In this document: positions 49,468 through 61,721 of the stretch, one piece after another
How positions within the stretch are numbered: position 1 is the stretch's first letter
Layout: each line of letters opens with the position of its first letter
NCBI RefSeq assembly: GCF_016086655.4
Contig: NC_052138.2
Coordinates: forward strand, 2,728,001-2,792,000
Length of the DNA: 64,000 nt
Source of the DNA: Lepeophtheirus salmonis
Taxonomy: Eukaryota > Arthropoda > Copepoda > Siphonostomatoida > Caligidae
Direction of reading: 5' to 3'
The notes under the pieces: model-generated
Databases searched by the model: none
Told to the model about the DNA's origin: nothing
What the model saw: the letters and a program-made list of their open reading frames with translations, nothing else
Made by a program: the position numbers and the translations under genes

Positions 49468-49820
49468 TGGTAACCCTGACAATTTCAAGAATGTTTTGGA
49501 GAAGATCAGCTTAGCTGTCATGACGTTTCATTTGATCAGCTACAATCAGCTGTGACATGAGAGGAGGGGAATAAGGAAAGGAACAAGGACATTCGTAAGA
49601 ATTACTCTGATGTCGATCCGCGATTCTACTCCAACAAGGACTTACAATAATAAATCCGCAACAAATCCTCAAGGTTACACTTTGTCTTTTATGAGCATCC
49701 ACGCTTATTCAATCAATTTATAATTGAATACCGTAGATAAGGAAGTTCACACCCCAGGAGTTAAATAATAATAACAACAGCTAAGGAAAAGAAAATTCAT
49801 TCTTTAGATTACCAATTCCA
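49468..49820 (+). repeat. Dispersed repeat copy (family R1)
   Basis: Partner of the repeat at 45405-45740 in the same orientation, roughly 75-80 percent alike by eye. It has a small insertion relative to the partner near 49510-49550, containing two TGATCAGCT-type words. Confidence 0.65.
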
Positions 49821-51605
49821 TAGAAATGGACCAGCTATAAAATACACTCAATTTAGATCACTAGGCATGGGAGGTCCTGGTTATGGAGGATATTGCTTTA
49901 GCTTGCTCCTCATTTCGGTAACGTGTGGAGGCATCCATTGCAGCTGATAGTAGTTGTTGAACTCTCAATTTGACAATTTTCTATTCAAAAGTATGTGCTG
50001 TGAATCTATTCCTTTATTTTTTAGTGTAAACTTGTGACCACTCATTTTTTAACGACAGTTAATAAGTAACTATTTAATGGAGTTCATAATTTTAAGGGCT
50101 AAATCCCCAAATAATGAAAGCTAACAACGCCCCTGGTCTCTAATATATTGGTATGCGTATTTATGAGGAGAGGAAGAGGCAAACAAACAACATTGGAAAC
50201 ACGATTCATCAATTTGCAAATAATTAGGTGTAACACATCTTAATCGGAATTTCCGTTGCCCTAAGATAGAAAAAAAGTTATTTCCAAGCCTTAGCTACGA
50301 ATAAACATGTACTACTCTTAATAGATGCACATTGTACATTGCATAATACTCAGAACTGAAAGATTTATGCCTGCAAATATAGATTAATTGCAACAAATAG
50401 GTATATATATGATGAAATAATTATCATTCCGGGAATGTGTTTAAATGAAGTTAGTTTTATAGAAATATAATAATAAGTGCAAGTAACATGCTTTGAAGAA
50501 AAAAAGGGCGCAGCTCAAAGATTGTAAATTCATAACGTACAATGTTAGTTTATGGTGTCTAATTATAATTTTTAGGTTATATGAATATCTATATATAGAT
50601 TTGCGGGTATATATAAAAATAATTTATCAGGATCAACATCTCAGGTTCCTCCTCCTTTATCAACAAAATATGAAACAAGGCAACTACCCATTTAAAGGCA
50701 GTCAATAGCCTCAAACTTTGGGTGTAATTTTTTAAATAATCGGAGAGGGAGAAAATTTACTCTTATGTATGTCTCTCTTAGTGTCTATTCCTGCCGGGTC
50801 CGTGATTACAAGTGCATACATCCTCCCTGAATAAACTTTTAAATAATTTTGAAATTATGTTGTCATTATCTGTATAAACCTATAAAAAATAGAGTTCATG
50901 TCTGTCTGTCTGTCCTTTATGAGTGCTCACACCTCATTCTCACTTCAAGTAGTACTTTTTACTACATTCTTATTTCTTAAATTATAATATATTTATCATA
51001 TACATCATAGAGCTTTATTTATTTATATATATATATATAAGATGAAACACGTCTTAGCAACAAAAGGTAGTCACCATTGGTTTTTTATCCACTCTGAACC
51101 TCGACTATCTGAAGGGAAATTAAAAAATTGAAAAAAAACATTTGGCAGTTAGTCTTTTCTATTTTTCTTGTTGACAACTGTTAAATATTTTTAAGGGGAT
51201 TGATTTAACTTCTATATTATTAAAGAAAAATTTGTGTTTTTAGCCAACTCCTACTTTTTCCGAGCTTTGCCGGGTACTACGACAAATATATATTTTAAAG
51301 TCTGTTTTGTTTTTGCTTCTTTCATGAACGGTACAACATATTGCTCTGAAATTTAGCAAGTAGACCTACATATAAAATTACCCAGCACATTGTTACGAGA
51401 TGTTCATCAAGAGGCTGTTTTTGACGGAAAATGAGGAAAAAAATTCGCAAAATTTTCATTCTCTCTTTCAATATGTCCCCTCTTGTCTCTGCCTCTCTTT
51501 TTCTATATCTGTCTCTCTTCTTCTCCCTTCATTCTTTGTTTCTATTCCCCTCTATTCAGCTCTGTAACGCGGCCACCATCTGTTAGTATAAATAAATTTA
51601 CTTTA
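49821..51605. other. Intergenic with several dispersed repeat fragments
   Basis: 50085-50145 ends ACGCCCCTGG, like the GC-rich cap of the T-rich repeat. 50890-50990 has CTGTCTGTCTGTCC followed by CTTCAAGTAGTACTTTTTAC; the latter matches the interior of the hAT MITE at 62845. At 51180-51330 TCCGAGCTTTGCCGGG and CTACGACAAATA form a repeat tail of a type common in invertebrate genomes. A (TA)n stretch lies near 51027-51040. No host gene. Confidence 0.5.
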
Positions 51606-52475
51606 CCGCGTGGTCCATTGAAATCTGAACATTTATTAAATCAATAGTTAATGAAGTTTGAGTGATTGAAATTAATTGATATTTCGATTTATTAAAGCAT
51701 AAACAATTAGGTACCAAAAAAAAAAAAAAAAAAAAAAACCTGAGCTATCTAGCTTACGTAAACGTCGAGACAATGGCTCTTGAACGTGATCAACAAATTT
51801 CCATTGGCACACTCTAAGCAGTTGGGCGTCTCCAGTCTCAAACGTTGGAAAGGAAGAAGGGCTTTGTAAAAAAAGGCGAAACTGGATCTGGAGGAGGTAA
51901 AGAAAACAACCCAGGCATATTCTCTCAAGTCTATGAGAGCCCATCATTGAGATCTCTGGGTTTAACACCAGACTGTCCAGAGAGCTATAAATAAGTGAGT
52001 GAGTCTTGTGTTTGTAGAAATACAACTTTTGACACCAGCAATAATAGAAATCCATCTCCTCCGTTGCAAGACCCTTTTGAATTAGTCTTTTGAACTCTTT
52101 TTTGATACATTTGACCCTTGTACACCCCTGATGCCAAGCCCCTATACTACACCTTTTGGGTGTATGTTGAGGATAAGGCTTGCAGTGTCTGTCATCCAAA
52201 CAAGTCATCTAAGCCACTGTTAGCCAGCACTGGGACGCCATGACACATGACTACACCCGCAGCGGTTGCCAGGCCTTCTGCCTGGAATACATCATTGTCA
52301 CTAAGGGCGGCTACATTAATGATTAAGAGAGCTCAGATACACATCTATTTATAGTATTCATTTTGTGGAAATTCCATAATTATTTAGTTAATTACTCGGT
52401 ATCTTATTTTTTTTTGTTTTTTTTCCTCTGTTTAACTAGTTAACTATAAATTTATTTGATTAGCAAGTGTTCATT
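51606..52475 (+). mobile_element. Decayed mariner of the CCGG-ended family, third copy
   Basis: The left end CCGCGTGGTCCATTGAAATC follows TA at 51604-51605 and matches the end at 4289. Next to it is the shared non-coding leader (TTGATATTTCGATTTATTAAAG). A run of 20 or more A is at 51716-51737. Transposase words on the plus strand include KLDLEEVKKT and TPKRCS-like text, but stops and frameshifts are frequent. The right end is broken near GCAAGTGTTCATT at about 52462-52474. Confidence 0.75.
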
Positions 52476-53524
52476 TGTTTGTTTCTCTTCATATGTTGTA
52501 TATTTATGAACTAATTAATTAATTCAATTTGTTAACCCAAGTGCGACACACACAGGAGTCTATCTAATTACATATTATACCTTGTATGAACCATTTGCAT
52601 AGATATTTAGCATATGTATCGTTTGTATGCAAATGCACTTGAGCCTTTTTCATACAATGAATATCGAAGTAAGTACATACATACATTCTACTTAGAGATA
52701 AGTGCGATCATAAAAAATACATAATTATTATTTTTTGCTATTAAATAATTATTAGACACGAAAAGAACACAAAATGTTTAAAAATGTACCTTAAAGGATA
52801 TTGTGCTAAACAAAAATTGAGATAGCAAAGGTTTAACCCTCGGAAAAGTTACGTCTTGACAATAGAAATGAACGTAGATAAATCCATTTTGGAAAGATGC
52901 CCCCCACCCCCCATTTTGCGTTCAAAGGTTTCCGTATGAAGTAAAACTTTATTGTTATGCGTCATATAAAAAAATATTAAAAAAGTATAAATGAGTTTCA
53001 TAATATAATGAATATCTTATTTTATTAAACAATTTGTCAAGGAAAACGGCACCATTTGACATAGAAAGTAGGGCTTCTATAACTTGATAGTTAAAAGGAA
53101 GAAAAAAACAAACAAACAAAAAAAAATTAGCCAAACCTTTCATAATAGATTGTATACAATTTTTAACTTGAATGAGCAATCTGTACATGTTGGCATTTAA
53201 AAATTAGTTGAATAATCTTCAACTAATTAGAATATTGAATAAACTAGTGATTAGGATATTCACACAAGACTATGGACTCCTTCAAGGCCTCCATCATCAA
53301 GTACTCAAAGTCTCCCCTGCAGACGTATTCAAGGCTTGCAAATCCATTAGCCATCGTATGGAATGAATGATTGGTGAAGATGGCGGATAAATTAAATGAA
53401 TTTTTTCTTTTATATTATTAGGACTTGTAAATAAAATTTGAAACCTCTATTGACTTTTCTTATTTATCAGGATGCAGTTAATGGTGGTGTGGATTTACCA
53501 GAACGACCCGGTACTCAGAGGCAT
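52476..53524. other. Intergenic, no gene
   Basis: AT-rich sequence without recognised repeats. The 52955-53188 minus-strand frame lacks an ATG with family support and is left out. Confidence 0.45.
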
Positions 53525-53950
53525 ACTCAAGGGTGGGGTTGGAGGAGCTGTAGCACCCCGATCCAAAAAAAGATTTTTTTCTTTTATTACAAAATTTAAT
53601 ATTTGAAATTTGATTTATTTTTGTTCCAAAAAATTTAATTTTCAGTAAATAGCTATAAATTTTTATTCAAAAAATTTAATATTTGAAAATTTTTTCGCAA
53701 AAATAAAATATTTTTTCCAAAAATTTTATTTTTTGTAAAAATCAGTAGAATTTTTGTGAAAAAAAAATTAATATTTGAAATTTTTTTCAAAAAATTTTTT
53801 GGAACAGCTGTGAATTTTATAAATTTTTCTCCAAAAAATTTCAGAAATCTACTGTTCTTTACAAAAAATTAAAATTTTTGGATTTTTTTTCTCAAAAAAA
53901 TCCAAAAACCAAGCCCTCTAAAAATATAATTTTGAGTACGCCTCCGGTAC
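53525..53950 (+). repeat. T-rich repeat, copy C
   Basis: The left cap reads GGGTTGGAGGAGCTGTAGCA. The body has the same AAAATTTAATTTTnnGTAAATAGCTATA unit as 2717-3918. The right cap differs (AAGCCCTCTAAAAATATAA then GAGTACGCCTCCGG). Confidence 0.65.
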
Positions 53951-54172
53951 TGTACCCAGGTACTTCGGATCCGGATCCAAGATCCGTCCTATCTCTATTC
54001 CAGTCTACCCTATATATATAATATATTCAAACTTTTTTCTTATCAGTGCTGCTCCCAGTTTTTATGCTTCATTTTATAGTTTATTAGAAGAAAAGAGATC
54101 GATCGATAATTAATGATACGTTGTTAGGGACTAAAAAAGAATAAGATTGAATAACTATGTATTTTAATAGGG

Positions 54173-54300
54173 TTGTGCCAGTTCTTATTTATTCGGTCCA
54201 GTCCATTATTAGAGCCGGTCCTATCAGTTCTCGAGACCGGTCCTTAAGACTGTCGGTTTTAGAAGGTATTAGAACTTATTCTTAAAAGGCTTGGACACTG
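54173..54300. repeat. GGTCC/AGTCC-type dispersed repeat
   Basis: It is rich in CGGTCCAGTCC, GCCGGTCC and GACCGGTCC words. Partner stretches lie at about 56140-56215 (inverted relation), 5435-5600, 6690-6910 and 62140-62250. The 54173 and 56215 pieces face each other across the fold-back region. Confidence 0.5.
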
Positions 54301-54489
54301 TATGGAAAAAAGAACGGCGTTCACTCTTTCCGTTCATTTTTTGAAGGACGAACGGAAAAAATATGAACGGCGTTCATTTTCTTATTGTTCATAAGAGGTA
54401 GCTTTTTGAATATTTTTTCCGATGATTACTACATATTTTTTTCTGGATTATAGGTTTAATTATAATTATTACGTTTGAGCTAAAATATA

Positions 54490-55330
54490 GTTTATTAAGT
54501 CTTTTTTTTTCTCAATCCGTTGTTTTGATTAATTGCAACATTCACTAGAAAATAAGTCATCTCAAGATAGCCTTCAAAATCCCAAATAAGTTGTAATGCA
54601 TCAAATAAAAGGTATAATGGACGTTAATGCAACTATTTATTTAGTATCTTGTAAAGTTTTTATTTAATCGGTTCATCCAAAGTACATAAATTCTAACCCG
54701 ACATTAGCACCTTCAATCTTTATTACTGCGCAATATGAAAATACTTTTCAATAATTTTTAATATCTCCTTTTTTTTCAATATCTATCATTAATTGTCTGG
54801 AGAGAGTGGGAAGATATTCATATACTCGAGTTTCATATTATACAAATCAATTATAGGGCTTTAAAATATCGACTTTTACACAAGACTGAACTCTGTAATT
54901 CCTGAAAAATTAATTCAATTCTCTTGATGTTTAAGAACGTTGTGTTGTTTTATTGGAATATCCTACTTTATTAGATCACAGATTTTGGTGTATGAAATTC
55001 GAGTATACGAATATCTTCTCACGCTCTCCAGACAATAAATGATAATTATTGAATTAAAAGAGATGTTAAAAATTAAAACAAAGTACTTTCATATTCTGTA
55101 GTAATAAATATTAAAGGTGTTGCTGTCGGGTCAAATTTGATGTACGCCTCAGCAATAAATTAAATAGAAACTCTACAATATTTTAGATAAGTCAATGTTT
55201 TTAAGTCCATTATATCTTGTAATTGATCCAGTACACCCCATTTGTAATTTTGAAGGCTATATTGAGATGATTGATTTCCAGCAAATTGTGCAATTAAACG
55301 AAGCAATGGATTGACAAAATATAGACAAGT
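54490..55330. repeat. Long imperfect inverted repeat (fold-back structure)
   Basis: Left arm about 54490-54841 and right arm about 54989-55330 are reverse complements of each other with drift, around a spacer of about 147 bp. Well-matched pieces: TTGTCTGGAGAG at 54795 against CTCTCCAGACAA at 55016; ATAGCCTTCAAAAT at 54568 against ATTTTGAAGGCTAT at 55249; ATCCGTTG/ATTAATTGCA at 54515 against CAATTAAACGAAGCAATGGAT. The arms extend about 345 bp each. Further out, GAACGGCGTTCACTCTTTCC at 54314 pairs loosely with GAAAGAGTGAACG at 56115, so the whole unit may span 54310-56130 with an insertion in the right half. A 149-codon minus frame (55609-55160) crosses the right arm; it is unassigned. Confidence 0.7.
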
Positions 55331-56249
55331 GATTCGAACTAATTTTATCATCTCACACGGCAAGCATCCCCCTCCACCCCAAAGTCTTGCATAAATGTCT
55401 CTAATAATAATAAAAACAGAATTCACCAGCCTGGAGACCACTGTGGGTATATCAGAGATGAGCTTAAAGAAGGAATGTACAAACTTTTGGAAAAATAAGT
55501 CAGAGGCCTTTCCAAAAAAAATGCCAGGAAAATAAAAAAATGAAATCCAACTGGGCCTGACAATTAATAACTGACCAGACCCTAGTTTTATGGGCGCAAC
55601 TTGGCTCAAAGATAGTTTTTGTAAAAATTAAGCTCGTCCCAAAAGTGGGGTTAGGTTCGGGGTCACCTTTTTTTTTCTTCGCACCCGTTTTGGTACCCCT
55701 GAATGAACAGCCCACTTAGCATTTCCCCTATATTGTCTATCTCACTGATCAACCTTTCATTGAATAAGGTAACTCAGAAAAATAAATTGGAGGTTGCCTT
55801 TAATAAAAGTACTGCCTCTATTTTTAGGATATTAAAAAAAAACAAAAATAATTTGAAGAAATTGGACACCATTTTATAAAAATTGAGATCATCATTTTAG
55901 GACCCCTGGAATTGCCTGTTTTGCTTTTAGTAATCTACACCCTTGAGGCTCATTTTTATGTATTACGAAACAAAAAATATATTATATTAATTATATATTA
56001 ATGAGTATTTTTTTTAGGTGGGACTTTTATACAAGATAAATATTAAATGAATAAATAAAAATTCAAAAATGACCGGCGAACGGAAAGTTTTTACAAAATG
56101 AACGACTGAACGGAGAAAGAGTGAACGGGTATAATCCTGTTCAGGACTGAAATTTACGAGACCGAACTAGACGGGACTGTAGTCTTCAGTCCTAAATAAT
56201 GACGGACTCAACATTAATTATAGGTAGTTATGTAAATTATGTGTATTTT
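55331..56249. other. Right-hand part of the fold-back region, no gene
   Basis: It contains the remainder of the unassigned minus frame, a stretch GGGTTAGGTTCGGGGTC near 55650, and the outer fold-back words near 56068-56130 (CGGCGAACGGAAAG, GAACGACTGAACGG). It ends in the GGTCC-type repeat at about 56140-56215. Confidence 0.4.
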
Positions 56250-56705
56250 TTAGCTGTCCTGCTCATTTGGAATTGGTAATCTGAAGAATGATTTTTTTTA
56301 TTCCTCAATTGTTGTCATGATTATTTAACTCCTGAGTAGTGAACTTACTACATCCTACTACAATCAATTATATTCGTAACCTGATTGAACAATCCTTTTG
56401 TGTGCTCATAAAGGACGGAGAAAAACCTGGAGGTTTTGTTTACGGCCTCGACACGTCGCCGAAATGAGGAGTCAGCTGAGGCAATCTGCCATCCCTTATG
56501 ATGTAAATTGCGTTTATTTTTTAGCTCTCCTGTTTTTTTTGGAATTGGTCTAATGAAGAATGAATAGATTAATTCTGAACAAAAATTATTATTATTTAAT
56601 CCTGAGTAGATTCAGAACTTGATTTAACACACGCGTGTGTCATAAAAGACTGAGAGTAAACTTGAGGATTTGTTACAGAGTTGTAATTGTAAGTCCTTGT
56701 TGAGC
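56250..56705 (-). repeat. Two tandem reverse copies of dispersed repeat R1
   Basis: About 56250-56460 and 56510-56705 each start TTTTTTAGCT(G/C)TCCTG, then GGAATTGGT and TGAAGAATGA, and end in CTGAGTAG and AAGGAC/AAAGAC text. In reverse complement they match the 45405 and 49468 copies (ACTCAGGA, TCATTCTT, ACCAATT). So the family is present in both orientations. Confidence 0.55.
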
Positions 56706-57205
56706 TCAGAAATTATACGATAAGGAACACCTAAAAAATGAGAATTTAAAGCATTAGTTCTCAAATGGGGATATACTTATCTCTTGGGGTACTTGGAGGC
56801 ACTCCAGTGGGTACTTGAGATTTTGAAAGAATATTTTACAAGTCTGCATCCACAGGGGGTTGGATGGAGGGGCTGTAGCCACCCTCCAATTAAGAACTCT
56901 TTTGTTTTTTTAATAGAAAATGTAGCATTTGAATTATTTAAAAAAAAAAAAAAAATATTATTAGAATTTTAATCTAATTTTCTGTGAATAGCTATGGACC
57001 TATAAATTTTTCTCCAAAAAATTTAATATTTGATATTTTTTTTTCAAAAATTAAATAAATGAAATATATATCCGAAATTTTTGTAATTTTTTTTTGTGAA
57101 CAGCTGTGGTTTTGATTTTTCTTTCCAAAACAAAAATTAATTTTTTGAGAATAGATATCGATTTTTGAAATTTTTTGAGAACAGCTGTGTGATTTTTTTT
57201 ATTTA
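56706..57205 (+). repeat. T-rich repeat, copy D, next to a hAT-like end
   Basis: TTAGTTCTCAAATGGGG at 56755 and GGGGTACTTGG nearby look like a hAT terminus. From 56848 the cap GGGTTGGATGGAGGGGCTGT, then AGCCACCCTCCAATTAAG, opens a T-rich body with GAATAGCTATGGA and GAACAGCTGTG units to about 57200. There is no clear right cap. Confidence 0.6.
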
Positions 57206-59017
57206 TAAAAATGAGTCATAAAAATTGATAATTCACTCAACTATTTGTCATATTCTAAATAATTTTTCTTTTTTTTCTCCTATTTTATCAATCGGCAATT
57301 GTCAATTTTTAAAAAGAAATGTCACTAAAAAATAAATTTTGTAATTAAAAGTTTAGAAACTTACTAATATAATAAACTATTATTTTCAATTTCCCGAACA
57401 TTTTATTACATAATTTTTGCAATATTTGTAAAAAGGAACCAAGATCATCATGGGTAATTTTCTTTATATAACCTTTTTTTTTTTTTTGCAAATACAAAAA
57501 AAATATTGGTAGGATTTTTTTTTCTTTACGATGCCAATAAATGTTTTCTTATAGTTTATTGCTAATTAGTGCTAAACAGTTTTATGGAATTTTCTTCCTG
57601 AATTTCAATTTGACAATTTTTTGACAAAAATAAAAGATGGACTTCTTATCAAGACAATTTTTTCCCTGCATATATGTTGCTATTTTATTTGTAGTTTCAA
57701 GCACTATTTAAATTACAAAATTGTTATAATGCATATATTATAATGCTCGCCCATGCCACATTTAGAAGAAATAATATTGACCATTGTCAATATTATTTAC
57801 CGCTCCCTCCTTGATCCGAGCAACGTCGGATAATCCTTTCATAGTACTTCATAAATTGGTATATATTGACATTTGGAGTTTATGGGTGTGAAATATCTCA
57901 TTTTAAATAATAGATCATCAAAGTAATTATTTTTCCTCACTCATTAGAATTACATTCATCAGTTGTGTCCTCAACCTTTTTTTCATAATGAGGCAAATCT
58001 TCTAAAGAGTGTTTTCACGTGACGTCAGTCAGAACTTGGATGTCGTTCATTTTGATAGCCTTAACAACCGAGTTTTAAAACAATAAAATACCTTTTTCAT
58101 TCATATTGAGGACAATAGATAACTATTGGATGTCAAAATGAGACACAGATATAAAAGGTCTTAAACTTTACTGTCTATTAAAATTATATCCTTCTATTCC
58201 CCAGTTTTATTATTAACTTGACCCTTAAGTGCATTTTCCATATCAACAATAATTTAATCCAGTACCCCCATTGGAAATCCATTTTTTTGTATCTAAAAAC
58301 AAAACAAAAAACGAATCGAAAGTCCCATTTTCACCAATTTCTTATTTTGCCCATAACTTTTTTGATATGGAATTTATTTAGAAAAGATTATTATTCGTAT
58401 TGTGTTTTTTGAGACGTCAGTCACTTTTTGATTTATAACTTAACCCTGTATCTAGTCTCCTTGAGCTCGAAAAAACAGTTTTTGAACTGTAGTTACATAC
58501 TAAATACTATGTGGGATCTTGTTACATGAGATAGTATACTCATTAATATATCACATCCAAAATGCATCATAACTCAATGTTAATAAAAGAACAAGAAGTG
58601 TTATAGATTATTTGATTCAAATGTATGTAATAAGAAAAAAAAATGTGACTACGAGTTTATGTAGGTATTTGAAGAAGACGACGGAACAAATGTTACAATA
58701 AATTACCCAGACCTACCCAGTTTTTTAAACATTATTTATATACTTATATGCACTCGAAATAAGTGCACTGTTGATGTCCATAGTCACCTTTCAAAATGGA
58801 TGATTATCTATTTTTGTATATAGAGCATCTTCCCGAACATAATAAATTCCATTATAATTGAAGGTGACACCATTTTGGGAGCTCATAGTTGATATTCTGA
58901 CTACATAAAATGGACAAAACTTCCAATACATCTTGATAAATCTTTATCATATGGTTTTATGAATAAAAAAGACTCAACATCTGCAATACTAATGGTAAAC
59001 ACTGATATTTGAATATA
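57206..59017. other. Intergenic, no gene
   Basis: AT-rich, with many homopolymer runs. The 58218-58412 frame has no ATG support or family signal. No transposon ends recognised. Confidence 0.5.
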
Positions 59018-60010
59018 CAGGGGTGGGCAGAAGTATGCAGACATGTTTATATTTTTGTATTTATTTCAATGTAGTGTGTTTACATTCCTAAGCTCTAAAT
59101 CTGTTCAGTTTCCCCATGAAGGACCAAGAGGACAAACGTAAAGTCATTGCAGAATTGTTTGAGACCGGCATCGGTGCTAAGACAATCATAAAAGTAACAA
59201 AATATCCCAAGAGCACCGTATACAGGTGTGCACGTCTAAAACTGAACACTCCTTTAAATTTTAGGCGTTTTTCCTTGTCTACAGGCTTGAGGGCTTGACG
59301 AGGGGTTCTCTTGTAGACCTTAAGGCCAAGATATTTCTTACTAGCCGGTCACTGGTCCTTCTGCTGACGTTGAACTCCCTGGAGAGGCTGCTGACGGTGA
59401 CCTTGCCTCTCTTTTCATCGACAGACTTTTTCATGGGAGCAACCATTTCGTCCGACCTTCGAGACATTGACTTAGATCTTGTGGTCGCCTCAGGAGTCCC
59501 TTTGGCTACCACGCAGTTCAGAACCTTGGCAATTTCAGTTGGAGTTTTTCCCCGCGCGGAAAGTTCCAAAATTGAGACTCGACGTCTCTCCATATTAGCG
59601 GCTGTTGTTTCACTGTTGCTATTTAGATTTTGCTGGAGTTTTGTTTATAACTAGTAAAGGCCCTTGCCTCGAAGTATAAATTGGTTTCAACTCAATAAAA
59701 TCACGAATATGTGCATGGCGTTAAGTTTAAAGGAGTGTTCAGTTTTAGACACGCACACCTGTATGACGTCTGCAAGCGACTGAAGTCCTCATGTGGCTCA
59801 CACAAAGCCAAAAAGTGGATTGGCCACTTCCTGGGTGGGTTCAAGAGCTCCATCAAAGCAAATCCTGAGACAAGGTTCATGTGGATTCAAGACTCAACGC
59901 CTTGTCATGTTGACAAGATTTGTTTTCAGTCAGGACACCTTTCAAAAGTGCATAAAATCAAACAATTAAAAATAACATTGCTTTGTCTATATGCAAATTT
60001 CCCGTTTATT
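59018..60010 (+). mobile_element. Tc1-like element interrupted by a second transposon
   Basis: The left end CAGGGGTGGGCAGAAGTATG follows TA at 59016-59017. The coding strand begins MKDQEDKRKVIAELFETGIG, then TIIKVTKYPKSTVY, a Tc1 helix-turn-helix. It is broken at 59221 by the insertion listed next, and continues after it as DVCKRLKSS. Further on, SIKANPETRFMWIQDSTPCH is the DDE-domain stretch, after a deletion. A right terminal repeat was not found before the hAT remnant at 60290. Confidence 0.8.
59223..59761 (-). mobile_element. Nested mariner/Tc1 element, 539 bp, with TIRs and TA duplication
   Basis: The ends are near-identical inverted repeats of about 35 bp (CAGGTGTGCACGTCTAAAAC against CAGGTGTGCGTGTCTAAAAC), flanked by TA at 59221-59222 and 59762-59763. 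The minus strand 59593-59279 encodes an intact 104-residue DNA-binding part: MERRRVSILELSARGKTP, TEIAKVLNC, then SLSREFNVSRRTSDRLVRN. The catalytic domain is missing. It splits the helix-turn-helix of the outer element exactly at its TA. Confidence 0.92.
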
Positions 60011-60289
60011 TAGACGAGACAGTATTGAACAAAGTATATAATATTATGGCTTATAACTAAATGTAACCGATATAACACTAGTAACAGTCCTGATTACACA
60101 CTCTCTAAGTTTCCCCTTCCAAATCAGAGGGATCTATCTCTTAGATCCCCCAGCTCCATTTATCCTTTCCATCTTCCACTAAACCTATTGATGCTTTTAC
60201 AATCCATTTGCCTGTCATGCCCAAGACTTTGCACTTAATAAAGTCAAACTTCAAGATCCTAAAGGAGAACATGACTCTGCTCGAGAAAA

Positions 60290-60615
60290 GATTGCCTCTT
60301 GTCCATCATTAAGGAGGTCTGTGAGAGCCTCACCATCCCCAGGTTTGCTCACAAGCTCAAAGAGATTCTCAAGAAGAACCCAGTATTTGAGAATCTGAGA
60401 AATATTGGTCTTTGCTCTCTAGTGAGAATGTGTCTGGCGTGAAGGAGAATTCCAACATCAGGGTGAGCTTCTACTGCACCCCCATGACATCCGTGGACTG
60501 TGAAAGATCCTTTAGCATTTTCAAGGACCTTCTCACCAATAAGAGGAACAGGCTAACAACAGAGGACCACCTGAGGGGACAGATGATTATTCAGTGGAAT
60601 GAGGCACCAAAATAA
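60290..60615 (+). pseudogene. hAT transposase C-terminal region, frameshifted
   Basis: A first frame reads IKEVCESLTIPRFAHKLKEI then LKKNPVFENLRNIGL. A second frame, 60412-60615, reads PMTSVDCERSFSIFKDLL then NKRNRLTTEDHLRGQMIIQWN, the conserved hAT dimerisation domain (ERSFS, N-R-L-T). The frame change lies near 60405. Upstream 60100-60290 may hold more decayed hAT sequence. It resembles the hAT-derived CGGBP1-like proteins common in arthropods, but no intact gene is present. Confidence 0.75.
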
Positions 60616-61444
60616 ACCCTTTATTCCTTGCTTTATTTGCATTTTTGCCTTATTTCTGCTTTTTAAGCTGCATATTAAGCTCTATTTTCATGCATTACGT
60701 ATTTGTACATTAAAAGTCATGAACATAAATTTAACACTCCTAGCGGACAAGAAAAAATGTCACAGCGTCTAAAGGACTCTTGGGAAAGAGAGGTTAAAAC
60801 TAGGAAGACTATGTTCCTAACACCAACCTATAAGATCGTGTTATTGTTGTGACGTAGTCGCTCTTATTCTCCTCTTTTCACTAAGGGGTGGGAGACAGCC
60901 TGTTCAAACTGTCTGCGTGACTGGAGGAACATGTAGCAGCTTCTAATTTTAAACCAATCAGAATTGAGAAGTCTTCCTTGACTTGAGTGTCCACTTTTCC
61001 CTAGAGTCCTTTAACCACGGCCACTACCTTCTACAAATATTGATCATGAGGTACTTTGTTTTTAAAGCTTTGTTATCCTACGTCTATGCCTATCAGTTGT
61101 ACAAAGTGACTTTTAATTGATCTCCTTGACATGACGTTAAGAATAATGGGATATTTTTTTATGTATATGGTAATGGAAGGTCGCTGCTCTAAATGTCAGA
61201 CATTTTTACATTTAGTCCATAAGGGAAGCATGGAATTTTTTAAGTAATCCTTTACAGCTTATTTATGACTCTGTTTATTTTTGTTTTTTATGTATCTTTA
61301 TAAGTACTAGTTACTTGTTGTCCAAAATTATCAGAGGGTTTTTATCCTTATCTAAGTAGTATTGAGTAGTACCATTATTCTACCAACTTATCACATGATG
61401 AGTAAACATATTAGTCCTCATTTCTCTGAGTCATATAGCCTATT
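60616..61444. other. Intergenic, no gene
   Basis: It follows the hAT remnant. Mixed AT-rich sequence, with no coding signal and no clear repeats. Confidence 0.45.
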
Positions 61445-61690
61445 CAGGAGTGTCCGCAGGATTGTATATATTTAGGGGGGGGGGAGGTGTTTTTTTGGAA
61501 AAAAATTTCAAAAATTCACAGCTATTTACAAAAAATTATATTTTTTGAAAAAAATAAATCAAAAATCCATAGTGTTTCTGAAAAATTTCAAAAATCAAGA
61601 GAATTTCATAGTATATGATTTTTTTATAGAAAAAAATTTCTAAAATTAAATTTTGGATAAAATTTTTTGAAAAAATAATTCAAATATTAA

Positions 61691-61721
<31 letters not shown>

